Below, piece by piece: positions 34,290 to 46,200 of a stretch of 64,000 nucleotides of DNA. Each line of letters begins with the position of its first letter. Within the stretch, counting starts at the first letter, position 1. Under the pieces are notes generated by a model. That model was not told the origin of the DNA. It was given only the letters and a program-made list of their open reading frames with translations, and made no database searches. Both the position numbers and the translations under genes were made by a program. This DNA comes from Paraconiothyrium sp. Pb-2020 (lineage: Eukaryota > Ascomycota > Dothideomycetes > Pleosporales > Didymosphaeriaceae). The stretch covers positions 620,001 through 684,000 of the forward strand of contig JAJUBI010000006.1 of the NCBI GenBank assembly GCA_022419385.1, given 5' to 3'.

Positions 34290-35354
34290 TGTAGAGTTGG
34301 TATTAGAGATAGATTGGATTTCAACATCCAGACGGAAGTTACAAGAGAACGTTAGCGTCAAGATGTCTTGGCATGTAGTACGAGGTAGTTCCTACCCCAC
34401 CTCTGCACCTCATACCTTGCAATCAGTACCGTGATATATGGACACCATTTCCTCACTCTGCGTAGCTTGAAAACTATCTGTCCTGGATTGTGAGCTTTTA
34501 GGGATCTGGATTTGCTGAAGCAGGAACCATATACTCGAACGCTACCCCTCCGCGGGGGTTCTCTACACTTCAGATGTGGGCTTCTTCCGCCTGGATATAC
34601 TCTGCAACGAAACTACGAAAACGCCGAGCGGACGTGCACAAGCTGCGCAATACGTTCTAGACCGTGTTCGCTCGCTATCATCGCGTGAATTACATGTCCA
34701 TGTTCGGATGTACCATAATTTCACCACTTCAATGAGATAGCTAGCTCTGGAAATATAATGGAAACTGGAAGCGTCGACTGGCAAGTTTCTCCGGCAACTC
34801 GTCGCAGCGCTACAGAAAGAAGGTGTCATCATGAATGTCTAGGGAGCTGGCATTGTGGGATCCCTCAAAGTGGTGTTTCTCCACGGGCCAGGAAATGCCA
34901 GGGCATGGTCACATTGGAATCGGAAAGAAGATGAGGATAATACTCAATCCAGAAGCTGTGATGGCTGGACTTGGGAAAGATTTGGGGGTGTCAGGCAGAC
35001 CGAGTTTCCCGAGGATCCGGATTACGTCGAGAGCGAAGATGTCATTGATGGGTGATGAGGACAGCTTCATTCTGGAATGTTGCTAGAACATCTTTCATTT
35101 GCACAATCCTGCGCAATTTGCAGCCCTCAAGCAATCTTGGAAGCCATCTGATGGGCTGGACATCACCTCCTTCCGGGAAGCAACATCTTGATTGCTTGCG
35201 ATAGCTTTGGACAAGCGTTGAATATGTATTCCTGCGTGACGACTGGTAACAAACATGGAAAACATACATGCACCACTATATAAGTTCTTCGGTCCTGTAC
35301 AATTTGAATCCATTTTAGACCAGAGCCAGATTGATAAGTCTGGTCGCTACCACC
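34290..35354. other. Intergenic between ATP10 and the LRR-like gene
   Basis: About 1.06 kb holding both 5' regions. Minus- and plus-strand frames under 90 codons without motifs were seen. Nothing further is recognised. Confidence 0.45.
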
Positions 35355-36976
35355 ATGTCTCTGTCAAATCTCCCCATACGTACACTTGCCAGCCCTGTGG
35401 AACATCACAAAATCAAACTCCATGGATCTCATCAGCTTCACCAGCTCCTTGGCGCACTTTTAACCCGCGAAGAACTGGCTACGCAAATACAAGGGCTGAC
35501 CTTCGAAGCGACTGGATCAGAATATACAGGAGACTCTTCTCCATACGACAACGTGGACGACTTTGAACAACGAGTGTATGATGCCATCAATACGGCTTCC
35601 CAGGGCCTTCCTGGACGGTTCAGGGAAAAGTGGCGGTACAATGCCTATCATGTTGAATATGACGATGAAGATGTTGCGTTCACTCCCCCCGCTGAAGATG
35701 ATGCAGTCCTTGCCTTGACTCTTTGTTTAGCCACGAATCTAGAACAGCTCGATCTCACATTTGCAAAAGATGGAGACTTTCGGATAACTCGAGATGTACT
35801 AGGCTTGGATTGGCGGCTAGCTTCTCGCGAGCACCGTCCTTTTCATAAGCTAAAAGATCTCAGCCTGAACTGCAATAATTGCTTAGATAAGAACGAATTC
35901 GACTCACACTCTTGGATACCCATCACCGATAGTCTTCAGAACGTCTCGCTCAAAAAGCTCTCCCGTACATGGCCTTCGCAATCTGCTTGGCCAAATCTGT
36001 CAGCAAGCCTTCATCATGGCCTGGGTACAAGGCTTCACACACTTGAGATTCGAGATGCCTTTATCAGTCTGCCCCAGATACACGCTTTGCTCAGCAGACC
36101 ATGTTTTTGGGCTCTGAGCGTCTTAAAATCAGCACACTACCGACACGCGATAGTGTTGATGACGATGATACCGTCGATGGCACTGAATTGAGCACTACAA
36201 TTCTCGAAAAATTTCCTGATCTTAAACATCTCGAGATTACAAATGTGCCTATCGGGTGTGGCACCTTTAATAATGGGCCTTACGAGAGCTTTGCGCAACA
36301 CGAAAACCTTGTAGAGATGGTTGTGGACTATCATCTACTAGTGTCTAGTCCCGGCAAAACAATCAGATTGCATCACCCGTACAAAATGCTTCCCCCAAAT
36401 CTCCGATCCTTGGTGTTGACAAACATCAAATCTTGGGGTCATGATGACCAACTTCCAGGCTTGATCAAACGTTATCGACAGTACGCCAGGAAAGACACGA
36501 AGTACCCATCATTCATGAACGCTCTGTTTGGGGTGGACCACATCAAGAAATTTGACCTCCATCTTGACATGGAACAACGCGAGATTGCCCGGGAAAGGTC
36601 TCCCGTGGGCATGCAAGGTCCGAAGATTCGTGTCGCCGACGCACTTCTGGAGCTCAGCACCGACCAATACGACATCTTCCGACAAATGATAGACACTGGT
36701 AGTAGGGAAAGAATGGAGATCGGGATTTGGCGACATGGGGGCAAATATCCGAAAAGGCTCCTTTTGGCACCAAACCACGTATTGCCATGGCCGCATTGGA
36801 GCGACGTCAATCGAGTGCATTGGGATCGAAAGAACCAAGAATGGTGGAAGTTCAAAAACAATCTGATCGACGTTAAAGACTTGTACTACGATCATTATGG
36901 AAACTGGAATGCTATCGAGTCAGGTTACGCAAAGGAAGACGGCAGCGAAAATGAAGACGACGAGATGTTGGATTAG
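35355..36976 (+). CDS. LRR-like protein of unknown function, frame broken once
   Basis: The start at 35355 has a strong context (ccaccATGtct) and begins MSLSNLPIRTL. The first frame runs to about 36100; a second frame starting with MFLGSERLKIS carries on to 36976. The two overlap at 36101-36191. Read with one extra t in the T run at 36104-36108 they join smoothly as LLSRPCFLGSERLKISTLP, giving about 540 aa. Leucine-rich segments recur: LEQLDLTFAK, HKLKDLSLNCNNC, TRLHTLEIRDAF, LKHLEITNVP, NLRSLVLTNIK, like the LRR half of fungal F-box proteins, but no F-box is visible. The C-terminus is acidic (DGSENEDDEMLD). The frameshift could be a homopolymer sequencing error or a real mutation. It neighbours the NLR gene convergently. 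Confidence 0.7.
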
Positions 36977-37289
36977 CTTGCATGAACCGGCAGGTCACGC
37001 TGTCGGTTGTATCAGAGCGAACGCATAGTTTGCGAATACGTTATTAACAGGACCTGTACCTGGTGGGGCAATGGCTATCTTGAGCCTGATGACCCCCTAC
37101 TCGAACTATCTTGCTCCCGCCACATCCGACGATATGGACCCAGCTAGTCGAGCGCTGACGGGCTGACCGAACAGGAGGATACAAGTTAGTCATAATCTTA
37201 ACAATTGTTATTGCAAGCATTGAATCAGCCTCTTCCAATTGTCTTCATAATTTATGAAGTTCGAGCTGCTCATCCACAGATGCATCCAA

Positions 37290-40230
37290 TTATATCTTGG
37301 ACGGATTTTGAATATGTGAACGCAGCAGCTCAGCTGTATCTCTGTGTTTGTTACGTACCGCCAGCTCGAACGGCGTCGATCCCTTACTGTCTTTCGCCTC
37401 AACGTCAGCCTTGCCAACGCTGAGTAGCACTTCAACTGTGTCTGTGTGTCCATTTGATACTGCCCACATCAGCGGCGTCCATCCGTCTTTATCTTTCGCC
37501 TCAACGTCAGCCTTGCCAACGCTGAGCAGCACTTCAACAGTGTCTTTGTAACCGTTCGATGCCGCCCGCATCAACGGCGTCAATCCCTTACTATCTTTCG
37601 CCTCAACATCAGCCTTGCCAACGCTGAGCAGCACTTCAACCGTGTCTTTGTAACCGTTCGATGCCGCCCACATCAGCGGCGTCCATTTATTCTTATATTT
37701 CGCCTCAACGTTGGCCTTGCTAGCGCTGAGCAGCACTTCAACTGTGTCCTTATATCCGTTCGATACCGCCCGCATCAACAGCGTCAATCCTTTACTGTCC
37801 CTCGCATTCATGTCGATCTTCCTAGCCTTGAGTAACAGTAAAATCACATTCCGGTTCCCATTCTCGGCAGCCCATTGGAAATGCGTCCAGTAGTTCTCAT
37901 CCACCTTGCTGAGCTCAGACGCACGACCATAGATCAACTTACAACAGAGCTTGAAAATGGCGGCTTCATGTCCCGATACATACAGTACATGGACTTGCCA
38001 ATATATCTTCGCATAAGTGTAGAATCTGAATGCGTGCTCCGGCTTGGAGTTGAGGGGACTGCGCGCTTCTGCAACAGCTTTGCTCATTTCAAATGCAGGT
38101 CGTCGTCTTGATCCAAGGAACTTTATGGCAAGATCACGAGCAATGCTTGAAGGACTCATAGTGGCCTGTACAATCTTAGACGGTGCAGATTGTGCCAGCA
38201 TTGGATGGATCTTAACACTCGTTAACTCAGCCCCGAAGACACCATAGGCGAGGTAAGTGACAACAGTGTCTGCCAACGCCCTTTGTGCCTCTTTGAGCGA
38301 AAAGCCTAAATGTTTTACGCCATCAAGTCCATCGAGGATATACTGCTTGACGCTGTGGTGAACGACACGGACGGTGAACTCTTCCTCATCAACGGCGAGA
38401 AGGCATCCACAGCAAGCTAGTGCTGAGTAGACATCATTCAGGATCTTCGAAGGATCCCAAGTGGCATCTCCAGGAGTGACGCTTAGAGCTTCCCGCAACT
38501 CGTCTGTCGTTAAAGGCCGGTAGGCCGCAAGCACAAGTTGCAGCGTTCTTGCTTGCAGTGCTGGATCCGAGCTTCCCGACTTCTGTAGGATCCTAGCGAA
38601 GGTCTCCGAGAGATCTTTGGGTAGGTCTGCTAGTGCTTCTCGGATAGCGTGATCGGTCTTCTTACTGCACAAAGACTGGATTTGAAGAGCTACCCAGAGA
38701 AACATTCCCTGCGAACCTTTTAAAAGAGCATCTTGGATGTCTACGATCAGAGCTGGATCTCCGATTATTAGACGTTCTTGACGAAGACAACGCTCGAGGT
38801 CTGCCTCAATAAAAGCTTCAATATCTGGATTGTCATCCGGAATTGAGACAAAACGAGTGGCCAGGAGCTGATCAGCAATCGGCTGCAGACCCTTGTTTGG
38901 CCCCTTTCGAATGGAGGCACAGACCAGTATCTTGCATTTTCCTTGGATCTTCCGAACGGCCTGCACAATTTCTGTTTGCTCCTCTTCGTCGCATTCATCT
39001 AGGCCGTCGAGGACAAAGTATGCTTTGGCGTCCGACGGAAAGCCCTCGAAGAGCATTTCGAGCACTTTCTCGGTGTCGCCCGTGGTGTGGGCATGTTCGC
39101 AGTTCTTTGCAAGTACATCAAGGTCTGGAATAGTACGTAGAAGCTGCCGTGTCAATGAACCGATGATTGTCCGTGCCTTCAGACTTTCTAGAACGTCATG
39201 TTTGCAGAAGAAGTATGCCACCACGGGCCCCTCTTCTCCGGTAGAGAGGCTAAGGTCGTCCACAATATTAGCTAGTAGCACAGACTTACCCGAGCCCAAC
39301 TTGCCTGTGTACAAAAGTGTGCCAGGGTCCGAGTCATCTTTCCACGCTCGGTACTCTGCTTGTTGCGTATGGATAGATGTGTTGCCAGTCTTTCTGATTT
39401 GCTTCCATGCTATCTCATGATCGTATGTGGAGCAGAAGTCGAGCACTCGTATTTTGGTGGCATGTCTCTGCTGATGTGAGGCAGACTTGAACATGTCCCT
39501 GGTCAAAGCCCTGGACCCTGAGCTCTCTTGAGCTTCGCTCACGTCCATCTGCTCCTTTATTGAACTTGCCCACTTGTTGAGGTCCGTCTGGAAGATCTTC
39601 AAATGCGCATCGCTCAGGGAGGACGCAAATTGCTGGACAGTCGACTTCTGTCCGAACTTGAACAGGTAACGACACAAACCGACGGCCACGATAAAGTACT
39701 CAGTGAGGTGTGATTGTAGATTCGTAGATCGAGGGTATAGCAGGGTGATCGCTTGGTAGCGCGGAGCAGAGCGACCGACGTCCATGAATAGCGAGGATAG
39801 CTTTTCAATGTAGGACGAAAGGTTCACGATCGACTGCGGTGTATCAGTGGCTGATTACGACGTGATCCAAGAACAAGACACTGACCAACAACGACATGCG
39901 CACCAATGACCACACGCCACACGCTAGCAGGTTCTGTGATCCTCCAATAATGACATCTCCAAGCGCAGCGAACTGCTGGACTCCTTGAAGGAAGTTGGTA
40001 AAGCGAGGCCCAAAACATGCACTGCTGAATTTCTTTGATGTGCGACGGTCAACCTCGGCGGTCAGCTGCATGACATCGCGTGGACTAGGTGTCGTTCTGA
40101 GTGCCTGCGACCTCAGCGTTCGGAATGTTGACTTTTGCTCGTTCGAAAGGTCGGCTTCAAACTCGGAGACCGCCTGAGCAAGGCGGATCTCAGGCTTCAG
40201 CGATGAAACTTTCGCTAGAGCGTCGGACAT
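37290..40230 (-). CDS. NACHT-ankyrin NLR (fungal STAND protein)
   Basis: Exons 39886-40230 and 37290-39833 encode about 962 aa. The start MSDALAKVSSL fits the family; the intron uses GTCAGT and CGCAG. Residues 1-200 form a helical N-terminal domain of the DUF7708-like type (FGPRFTNFLQGVQQFAALGD, VGRSAPRYQAITLLYP). The NACHT NTPase follows: Walker A GKLGSGKSVLLANIV (about residue 292) and Walker B YFVLDGLDECDEEE (about residue 388), then a winged-helix-like part (LQLVLAAYRPLTTDELREAL; VRVVHHSVKQYI). From about residue 780 there are ankyrin repeats whose last four 34-aa units are nearly identical. Such NLRs act in non-self recognition and programmed cell death in fungi; the ligand and output of this one are unknown. 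The upstream neighbour on the same strand (41105-41983) may be functionally linked. Confidence 0.92.
37408..37815 (-). repeat. Four near-identical 102-base ankyrin units
   Basis: Units start at 37408, 37510, 37612 and 37714 with no length variation. Each opens with gccttgccaacgctgag or a close variant on the plus strand, and unit-to-unit identity is high. The protein unit has the form TPLMWAASNGYKDTVEVLLS followed by VGKADVEAKD. The spacing of exactly 102 bases and the low divergence indicate recent duplication or homogenisation. Confidence 0.9.
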
Positions 40231-41104
40231 GACTACTACTGTAGAGCTGCAGAACGGCAACTGTAGCACAGTCTGTAACTCCCCGTATTCTGTCGGGGAA
40301 GGCGGCCAAGGTGAACTTGATATTGCTTTGCAGGCGCAAGGGTCGTCAGGGACTGGATTTAGAACGGCATCTGGGTAAAAACAGAGGATTCCAGGAGTTC
40401 AGGTTGTGATAGACGATCAGGCTGAAGGACACTGGAAGTGCTGCGCAGCAAGCTGGGCGTGGCTGCGCATCCCAGCCGCAACCCCGCTTGAGCGATACGG
40501 CCTCGTCGTCTTGCTTGGAACAGACCTCTCTCCTAGCTTCCACCGCTGAGAATATCGTTCGCCGTTGCAGTGTGCTACAAGCTTTATGTACGTATGCTTG
40601 ACGGGGTTGGCACTAGTATACCACTCGGTATCGTAAGCCGCACCTTCACTTAAATGTTCCGTCGTTAGGCCTGGACGGCTAATATGTTCGCTTTTCTTTA
40701 GTACGTTTGGTCACGCGATGCAGCATACACAAAAATCAGTAGTCGTGAGGCTACTCAAGCATTTATGACGTATCTGGTAGAAAACGATGCAAAAGAAGGT
40801 TTAAGTAGGTTGAACTTGAATATTATGAATCAGCTATTGTATTGCAAAAAGAAAACATCTAAGAGACCCAAAAGATGACAATAACTGCTCAATTCGAAAA
40901 GTGATCCATTGCCATCTCATAATGATCTGGAAATATGGCAGACTATTTCCCAAACACGAAGTTGCTATTAGTGATTTAACATGTATTGTATGTAGGTCCT
41001 GATGATTGTGTGGTATGTAGGTCCTGATGACTTTCTCCGTACATGACCGAATGCTTTGCCGAAGATAATTTTGGAAAGCTTTGATGAAAGTGAATGCTAA
41101 ACAT
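40231..41104. other. Promoter side of the NLR gene; short direct repeat
   Basis: About 0.87 kb without a gene. A 17-base word (tatgtaggtcctgatga) is repeated at 40989-41005 and 41014-41030. The NLR 5' UTR/promoter must lie at about 40231-40600. Confidence 0.5.
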
Positions 41105-41983
41105 TCATTCGACCCAGGAACCCGGCATCTCAAACTGTGTTCCCAAAGAAGCAGGCTCCCTAACATGACTGCGATGCAGGGACTCTCCTGCTAAGGCTAC
41201 AGGTCTTGCTTGCCGAGCCTGCGAATTTGCGCTGTAGCGTACGTATCTGGAAGTTTGTTTCCTCTCCTCCTTCGCTCGATTTATTTCTGCGAACTTTCTC
41301 TGCGTGTCTGAACCTGTACGTGCGGACGCGCCTGAGCCTGAATGGTTTGATGCCCTAGGAGTTTGGCTGGCACTACTTGAGGACGAGAAATCGACCCTCG
41401 GCGCCCTTGGGCCAAGATTGCTGAGTGCCACATCTGGTAGCGGGTGGCGTCTGTCTCGGTTCCAAGCAGTAACGCGCACACTCGCCAGGCTCTGCTTCTT
41501 TACAAAATCGACAGCCTCTCTTGTAGCAAAGCCGTGAGACTCCAATTCCCTCATCACTTCCACGACAAAAGTCTGGCAATTTTCATGTACAGCCTCGTAG
41601 TGAAATGTCCGGTCGATCTTCTTGGTGATGGAGTCAAGGAGATCTTCTGTGGCGAATGCGTCTTCGATCTTGATGATCTTGCACTTTTCGCTTTTGAGAA
41701 CGTAATTTTCCTTGAGGATGTCGACGCCTTTTTCGGTGCAGGGTAATAGTAGCTTGAATAGTTTTGTAGGATGTGTGCTGCGGTGTTCACGCTGTTTGAC
41801 CTTCATGTCCATAACGCGCACATGCCAAATCTTTCCCGATGAAGAGGTAGAATAACGATCAGGGAGGAAGATACCCCAGTGGTGGGGACGAGCTGACCAG
41901 ATGAGGAGAAAGATCTGACGAGGTGCCTCTAAGGGTGTGGCTTTGCTGCCCCTTGCCTTCTTGATATTGAAGATTCCCGGCAT
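41105..41983 (-). CDS. Unknown protein with His...Cys layout of permuted papain/LRAT-like enzymes
   Basis: Single exon, 292 aa, start MPGIFNIKKARGS. Residues 22-165 look like a compact domain: IFLLIWSARPHHWGIFLPD with His34/His35 near the front, IWHVRVMDM, and VHENCQTFVVEVMRELESHG with Cys136 near the end. A His in an H-W-G/A-I strand followed about 100 residues later by Asn-Cys at the start of a helix is the layout of LRAT/NlpC-type permuted papain-fold proteins and of fungal DUF7770-like proteins. The active-site reading is inference. The tail (about 195-292) is Ser/Arg-rich and disordered. There is no signal peptide or membrane helix. It lies upstream of the NLR on the same strand, with about 0.87 kb between stop and NLR start. 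I know no described function. Confidence 0.65.
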   Translation of the reverse strand: MPGIFNIKKARGSKATPLEAPRQIFLLIWSARPHHWGIFLPDRYSTSSSGKIWHVRVMDMKVKQREHRSTHPTKLFKLLLPCTEKGVDILKENYVLKSEKCKIIKIEDAFATEDLLDSITKKIDRTFHYEAVHENCQTFVVEVMRELESHGFATREAVDFVKKQSLASVRVTAWNRDRRHPLPDVALSNLGPRAPRVDFSSSSSASQTPRASNHSGSGASARTGSDTQRKFAEINRAKEERKQTSRYVRYSANSQARQARPVALAGESLHRSHVREPASLGTQFEMPGSWVE

Positions 41984-42931
41984 GTTGACTTTGCAGTTAC
42001 AAAGGATATTCGATGTAGGGCGGTGTCTCCTCAGAGCTTAAAAGTGTTCATGGAGTAGTGCCTTTAGCTTCGATTCGTAGATAGATCAAAATTGTAGATG
42101 TTTAGGCGTTTCTGTGTGCAATCGGTGTGAGATTTTGCAAAGTTGGTGTGCGTAATTTCTGATATTTTGCGTCTTGAGTGTGAGAGGAGAGCGCAAGTGT
42201 TACTGATGACAAGAAGGTGGACGGGCCTTTTTATACCTAAGCTTCTAATTTTTCTTTGGATGCGCGAAGTCCTACCGTTCCATTGATGCGTCGAGGAGAA
42301 GACTCTTGCTTCTATTGGCGATGTTTTGGGCGCGTTGGGAAGGTTGCCTGAAGGGTCTTGCGGCTCCACCTGTCAACAGAATAACAGGAAACGGTGATGT
42401 ACGGACCTCCCGCTACCTCATGGCAGTCATAGAGTTGCTAGTTTGAAGAGTATTGTCAGCGCCGAAAGTCGAAAAAGCCATCTTGTCTTGCACAGTAAAT
42501 GCTTTCTCAAGTACATGCACGATTTCCTACACAAGCTCAATGGTAGGTCTTGCATTGGTTCCTTGGAAAGTGTTATTGCTTGAGTGAACACGTCAACGAT
42601 ATGGATATTCGAATTCAAAAAAGCATCCAAGCCATACCAAGAATAGGAAGTCCCAAGACAGCGCTCTTTCGCTGCATGCGTCTATCGCCAGCAGTCTCTA
42701 CGCGCATTGAACAACACTGACCTACTATATTGGCAATCCAGTGACATCGATTGAGCCAGGCATTGTACAATGCAACTGCAAGAAAGAAGAAACGTAGAGA
42801 AACTCATCGGCGGCGAGTATCCACCAGGTCTGTGTGGTGATGCGGACGAGTCTGGTTCTGATCGTAGGTCAATAGCCAGGGCAGCATGCTCACGGCGTAT
42901 TTGTCGCTTTTGATCGACAATATCGGTGCCC
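41984..42931. other. Intergenic upstream of the papain/LRAT-like gene
   Basis: About 0.95 kb of short minus-strand frames (101 and 89 codons at most) without motifs. The MITE follows immediately. Confidence 0.4.
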
Positions 42932-42932
42932 T

Positions 42933-43203
42933 CCATAAGTTTTCCGGCCACCGCCCATTTTAACTATTTACATGTCTAGTTAATTCTAATTATAATTGGT
43001 ATATATGTGATCGGCTATCTAGCTTTGGTAGAGGTAACATGGGAATAGGAGACATAATATAGGACTAGATATAGGCTACCTAACGTTAGACAGCTAATAG
43101 ACCCCAATATATAGTAACTAGAATTAACCAGACATGTAAGATAGCTAAGAAACCCCCACTTTGCCTTTTCTTCTCCCATGGGCAGTGGCCGGAAAACTTA
43201 TGG
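42933..43203. mobile_element. MITE: non-autonomous DNA transposon with nested inverted repeats
   Basis: A 26-base terminal inverted repeat at 42933-42958 (ccataagttttccggccacc...) matches its complement at 43178-43203 with one mismatch. Inside, a second inverted pair at 42970-42988 (acatgtctagttaattcta) and 43119-43137 has one mismatch. The middle is AT-rich with no coding frame. The total length is about 271 bases, typical of MITEs. The exact ends and target-site duplication are unclear; flanks read ..gcccT and ..GGTGAT. Confidence 0.85.
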
Positions 43204-46200
43204 GGGTGATAATAACTTAAGAATGGCGGACGAAATGTATCAGAAATATCGGAAACGATGGAAAATTCGCGCTCGGTCGACGCTATTTGGGAACCTCGCG
43301 CCGTGAACGTGGGTACCGTGAAAGTGCGCTGGTACAGTACTGGTACGCTAGCACTCCCTTACCATGAAATACGTACGCCGCGTGCGCATGTGATCAGCAA
43401 GGACCTGACAAGTCAAGACGGCATCAATTTTCGATAGTGAATATCCGCGAGTGTATCTTCGCATACTTGCGCACTGTCTAGGAAACGTCTTCTCAGTGCA
43501 GGTCAACGCGCATCGGGATGCGTTGCAGGGTGAGCTACAGTGCCGTCGCATCTTGGCAGTAGGACTTTAGACCTGAAATTAATCTTCGCGATCTATATTT
43601 CGAGATGATTATTAGTAGCCAGATACACAATTCGCATTCTGGAGCGTTGTGCGTCAGGAGCGAGTAGATGCGAGCTGGTATGCCATAGCAGGATGTGTTG
43701 AGGCGCGTGCTTTTGATCTAAAAAAAAAATCGTAGAGCAGATACTAATGGTACATATGCAAGTACTTAAACCGTATTTGGACTTGTACGCGTGAAACGCG
43801 AGGAAAGTCGAGTAGGTATACATAGAATTTCCCTCGTATCTCTCCAGCATGCTTCTGGCAGCAACAATGCTCCCTCCGTTCGAGAGAGCAAACCTGAAAG
43901 TACATCGTCGCATCATTTTTAAGAATTCGGGGCTTCATTGGGGGATCCCGACTGCCTTGAAGTTTTCTCGAGACGTGAAGAGGACATGAGATCGTAACAT
44001 CTTCGACCATATCCGACCGTCACCAGCAATGACTGGGTCGAACGCTCTCAACATTGACGCCACGTGGTGTTTATCAAGCGACACTTTTCAATACGACGTG
44101 TTAGTTATTAGATTACAGCTTTGATCTTGAAATTGATCTCCTCGAGCTTCAACTTAAGATCCATCTTTCCAGAAGGCCGTCTCGGTTCGAATTCACTTCG
44201 ACACAAGTCACCTCCGTCAGCTTGACCGTTATGCTCGTGATATTCCCTTTACAATTCTAAGGCTAAGTATGATAACGTGCTTATCTGATCACAGGCAATG
44301 TCTTCGCGGTGACTTTACTTATACAGCGTATAGAATCCTCAAGCTAGGAGCGAGCAGACGCACCCTTTGGACTTGCTCAGCGGATACTAGTGTATCTTTT
44401 GTCTCTTTGGGTGCTCGACTAGTAGTTCCGATAACACAAAATAAGCATCTTGGTTACATTTCACATAATCTCTCGCACAATGACCTATAGTCACGAAGAT
44501 ATGTCCTCCACCATACCTCTACCTCTCCTCCCTCGTCCAGCAATCCAATCCCAAAATCCCCCCACGCATCCATCCTCTTAAACCTCTTCCCAACTACCGA
44601 ACCCCAGCCACTCTTAATATCACCCAACCAGAAACAGCCCTGCGCACGACTCCATCCCCATTGGACGGAAAATCCACCTTTCAGCCCGCACACCCGCCCC
44701 AGAAAACGCGCGCTCTAAGCGCCCAGCAATATACACGCTTCTGGTCCGCGGGACAAGCCACAATCCGTCCCGCGTCCCGAAGCGCTGCATCCAACACACT
44801 GCAGTGCCGACCGCTATAGTACAAGTCCCACCTGCGACGAAGGAACAAGTTGCAGCAGTCGAGTCAGGCGGCCGATGACGCGAGGTAGCGCATACGCATC
44901 GCGCGCATAACAGGATCGCGAAGCGAACGCGGGGCAGTAGGATTCACGTGCGGAAACGGGAAAAAGATGTGGCAGCGCTGCTGTACTTGGAGGTGAGGTG
45001 CAAATTGGCGGTCGCGGTTGCACTGCGTTGTCAGCGGGCGAGTGGGTGCAACGGCTCCTGATCGTCTCCTCAACGCGAAAGGTACACATGTGCACTACTG
45101 TACTCGCGACTCGTCCCTCACGCTGGCGAGAGGACTCCGCGTCGCTGATCCCGTGATCTGCACGTTGGTGGTACCACCTGACTTTGGGGGACGACGCGAC
45201 GTCGCACTCGTTCTCCACTGCCTCCACATCGGGCACGACGTTGGGTATTTCGGTCCGTGTCGGTCGGGTAAGACGATACAAAACGCAGGTTGTTCTAAAA
45301 CGTACGCTGAGCTCAGCGGGCTACTGTCGTGCTACCACACTCCTACCGTGTGCGGCTAGGGACGTCCTGCTCCGCCTATGTAAGCTGCAGCGAACCTTGT
45401 ACGACTACTCTGTGCAACAAGTCTCTAAAATAGAAAAGCAGTGTTCCTATGCAGAGTGCATCTACGAGGCGTAGCTTAGGCCAGCCCACCTTCACAACAT
45501 GTTAGCTATGTTTACATCTCCGAGTACATCCGACTAGGATATTGTTCGTTCCTTGCTGAAGGTAATTGAAGAGGGGCTTTCAGCCGCCGCCGGCTATCCT
45601 GACAGCGGAGATGATCTTCCGGGCACGTGGTGGGGTTGACAGGCGCCCCGCTCTACGGAGGAAGTTCAATTGCCCCTTTGGGTCCCAACGGAGAGGTCTA
45701 GCAGTGTATGCGCGTCTTGTATCAGCCAGGACGCCCGCTACACATACCTGTAAGTACCGTCATAAGACGTTGTTGGTATGCTTGCCCGAAAAGGCGGTCC
45801 AGGTTGTCTTGATTAGCTTGACTGCCGAATCGCGAAAGATGCGACCCACGGCGTTTCGATATGGAGGCAGATGACTTCGATGTAGGGGTGCCAACCGCGC
45901 AATGCATGAAAGCCCCCCACATCACACCGTCACCGTTCAAACGTTCGTCTGCTCGAGTTGTCCAGCCTATGGCCTCCGAGCGTGGAGCAAGGCAGGGCGC
46001 TTGCGGCGTCCTCCGTCATCGCGAAAGGCAAGAAGAGGCGCATTCCCAGTCCCTCACGCCCAGACGATGCCCTGCATGACCTGCTGACCGATTCTGCAAC
46101 CCATTGAGATTGGGTCGCATTCCTCCGCTGTCAAGATCTATCGGTCGGCACCGAGGAATGGAAGCATGTCTCGTTGCATGTTGTGTGAGGTGGTTGGGAA

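Noticed and set aside
44170..44210. ggttcgaattc word suggesting a tRNA
   Set aside because: No cloverleaf could be drawn around it.
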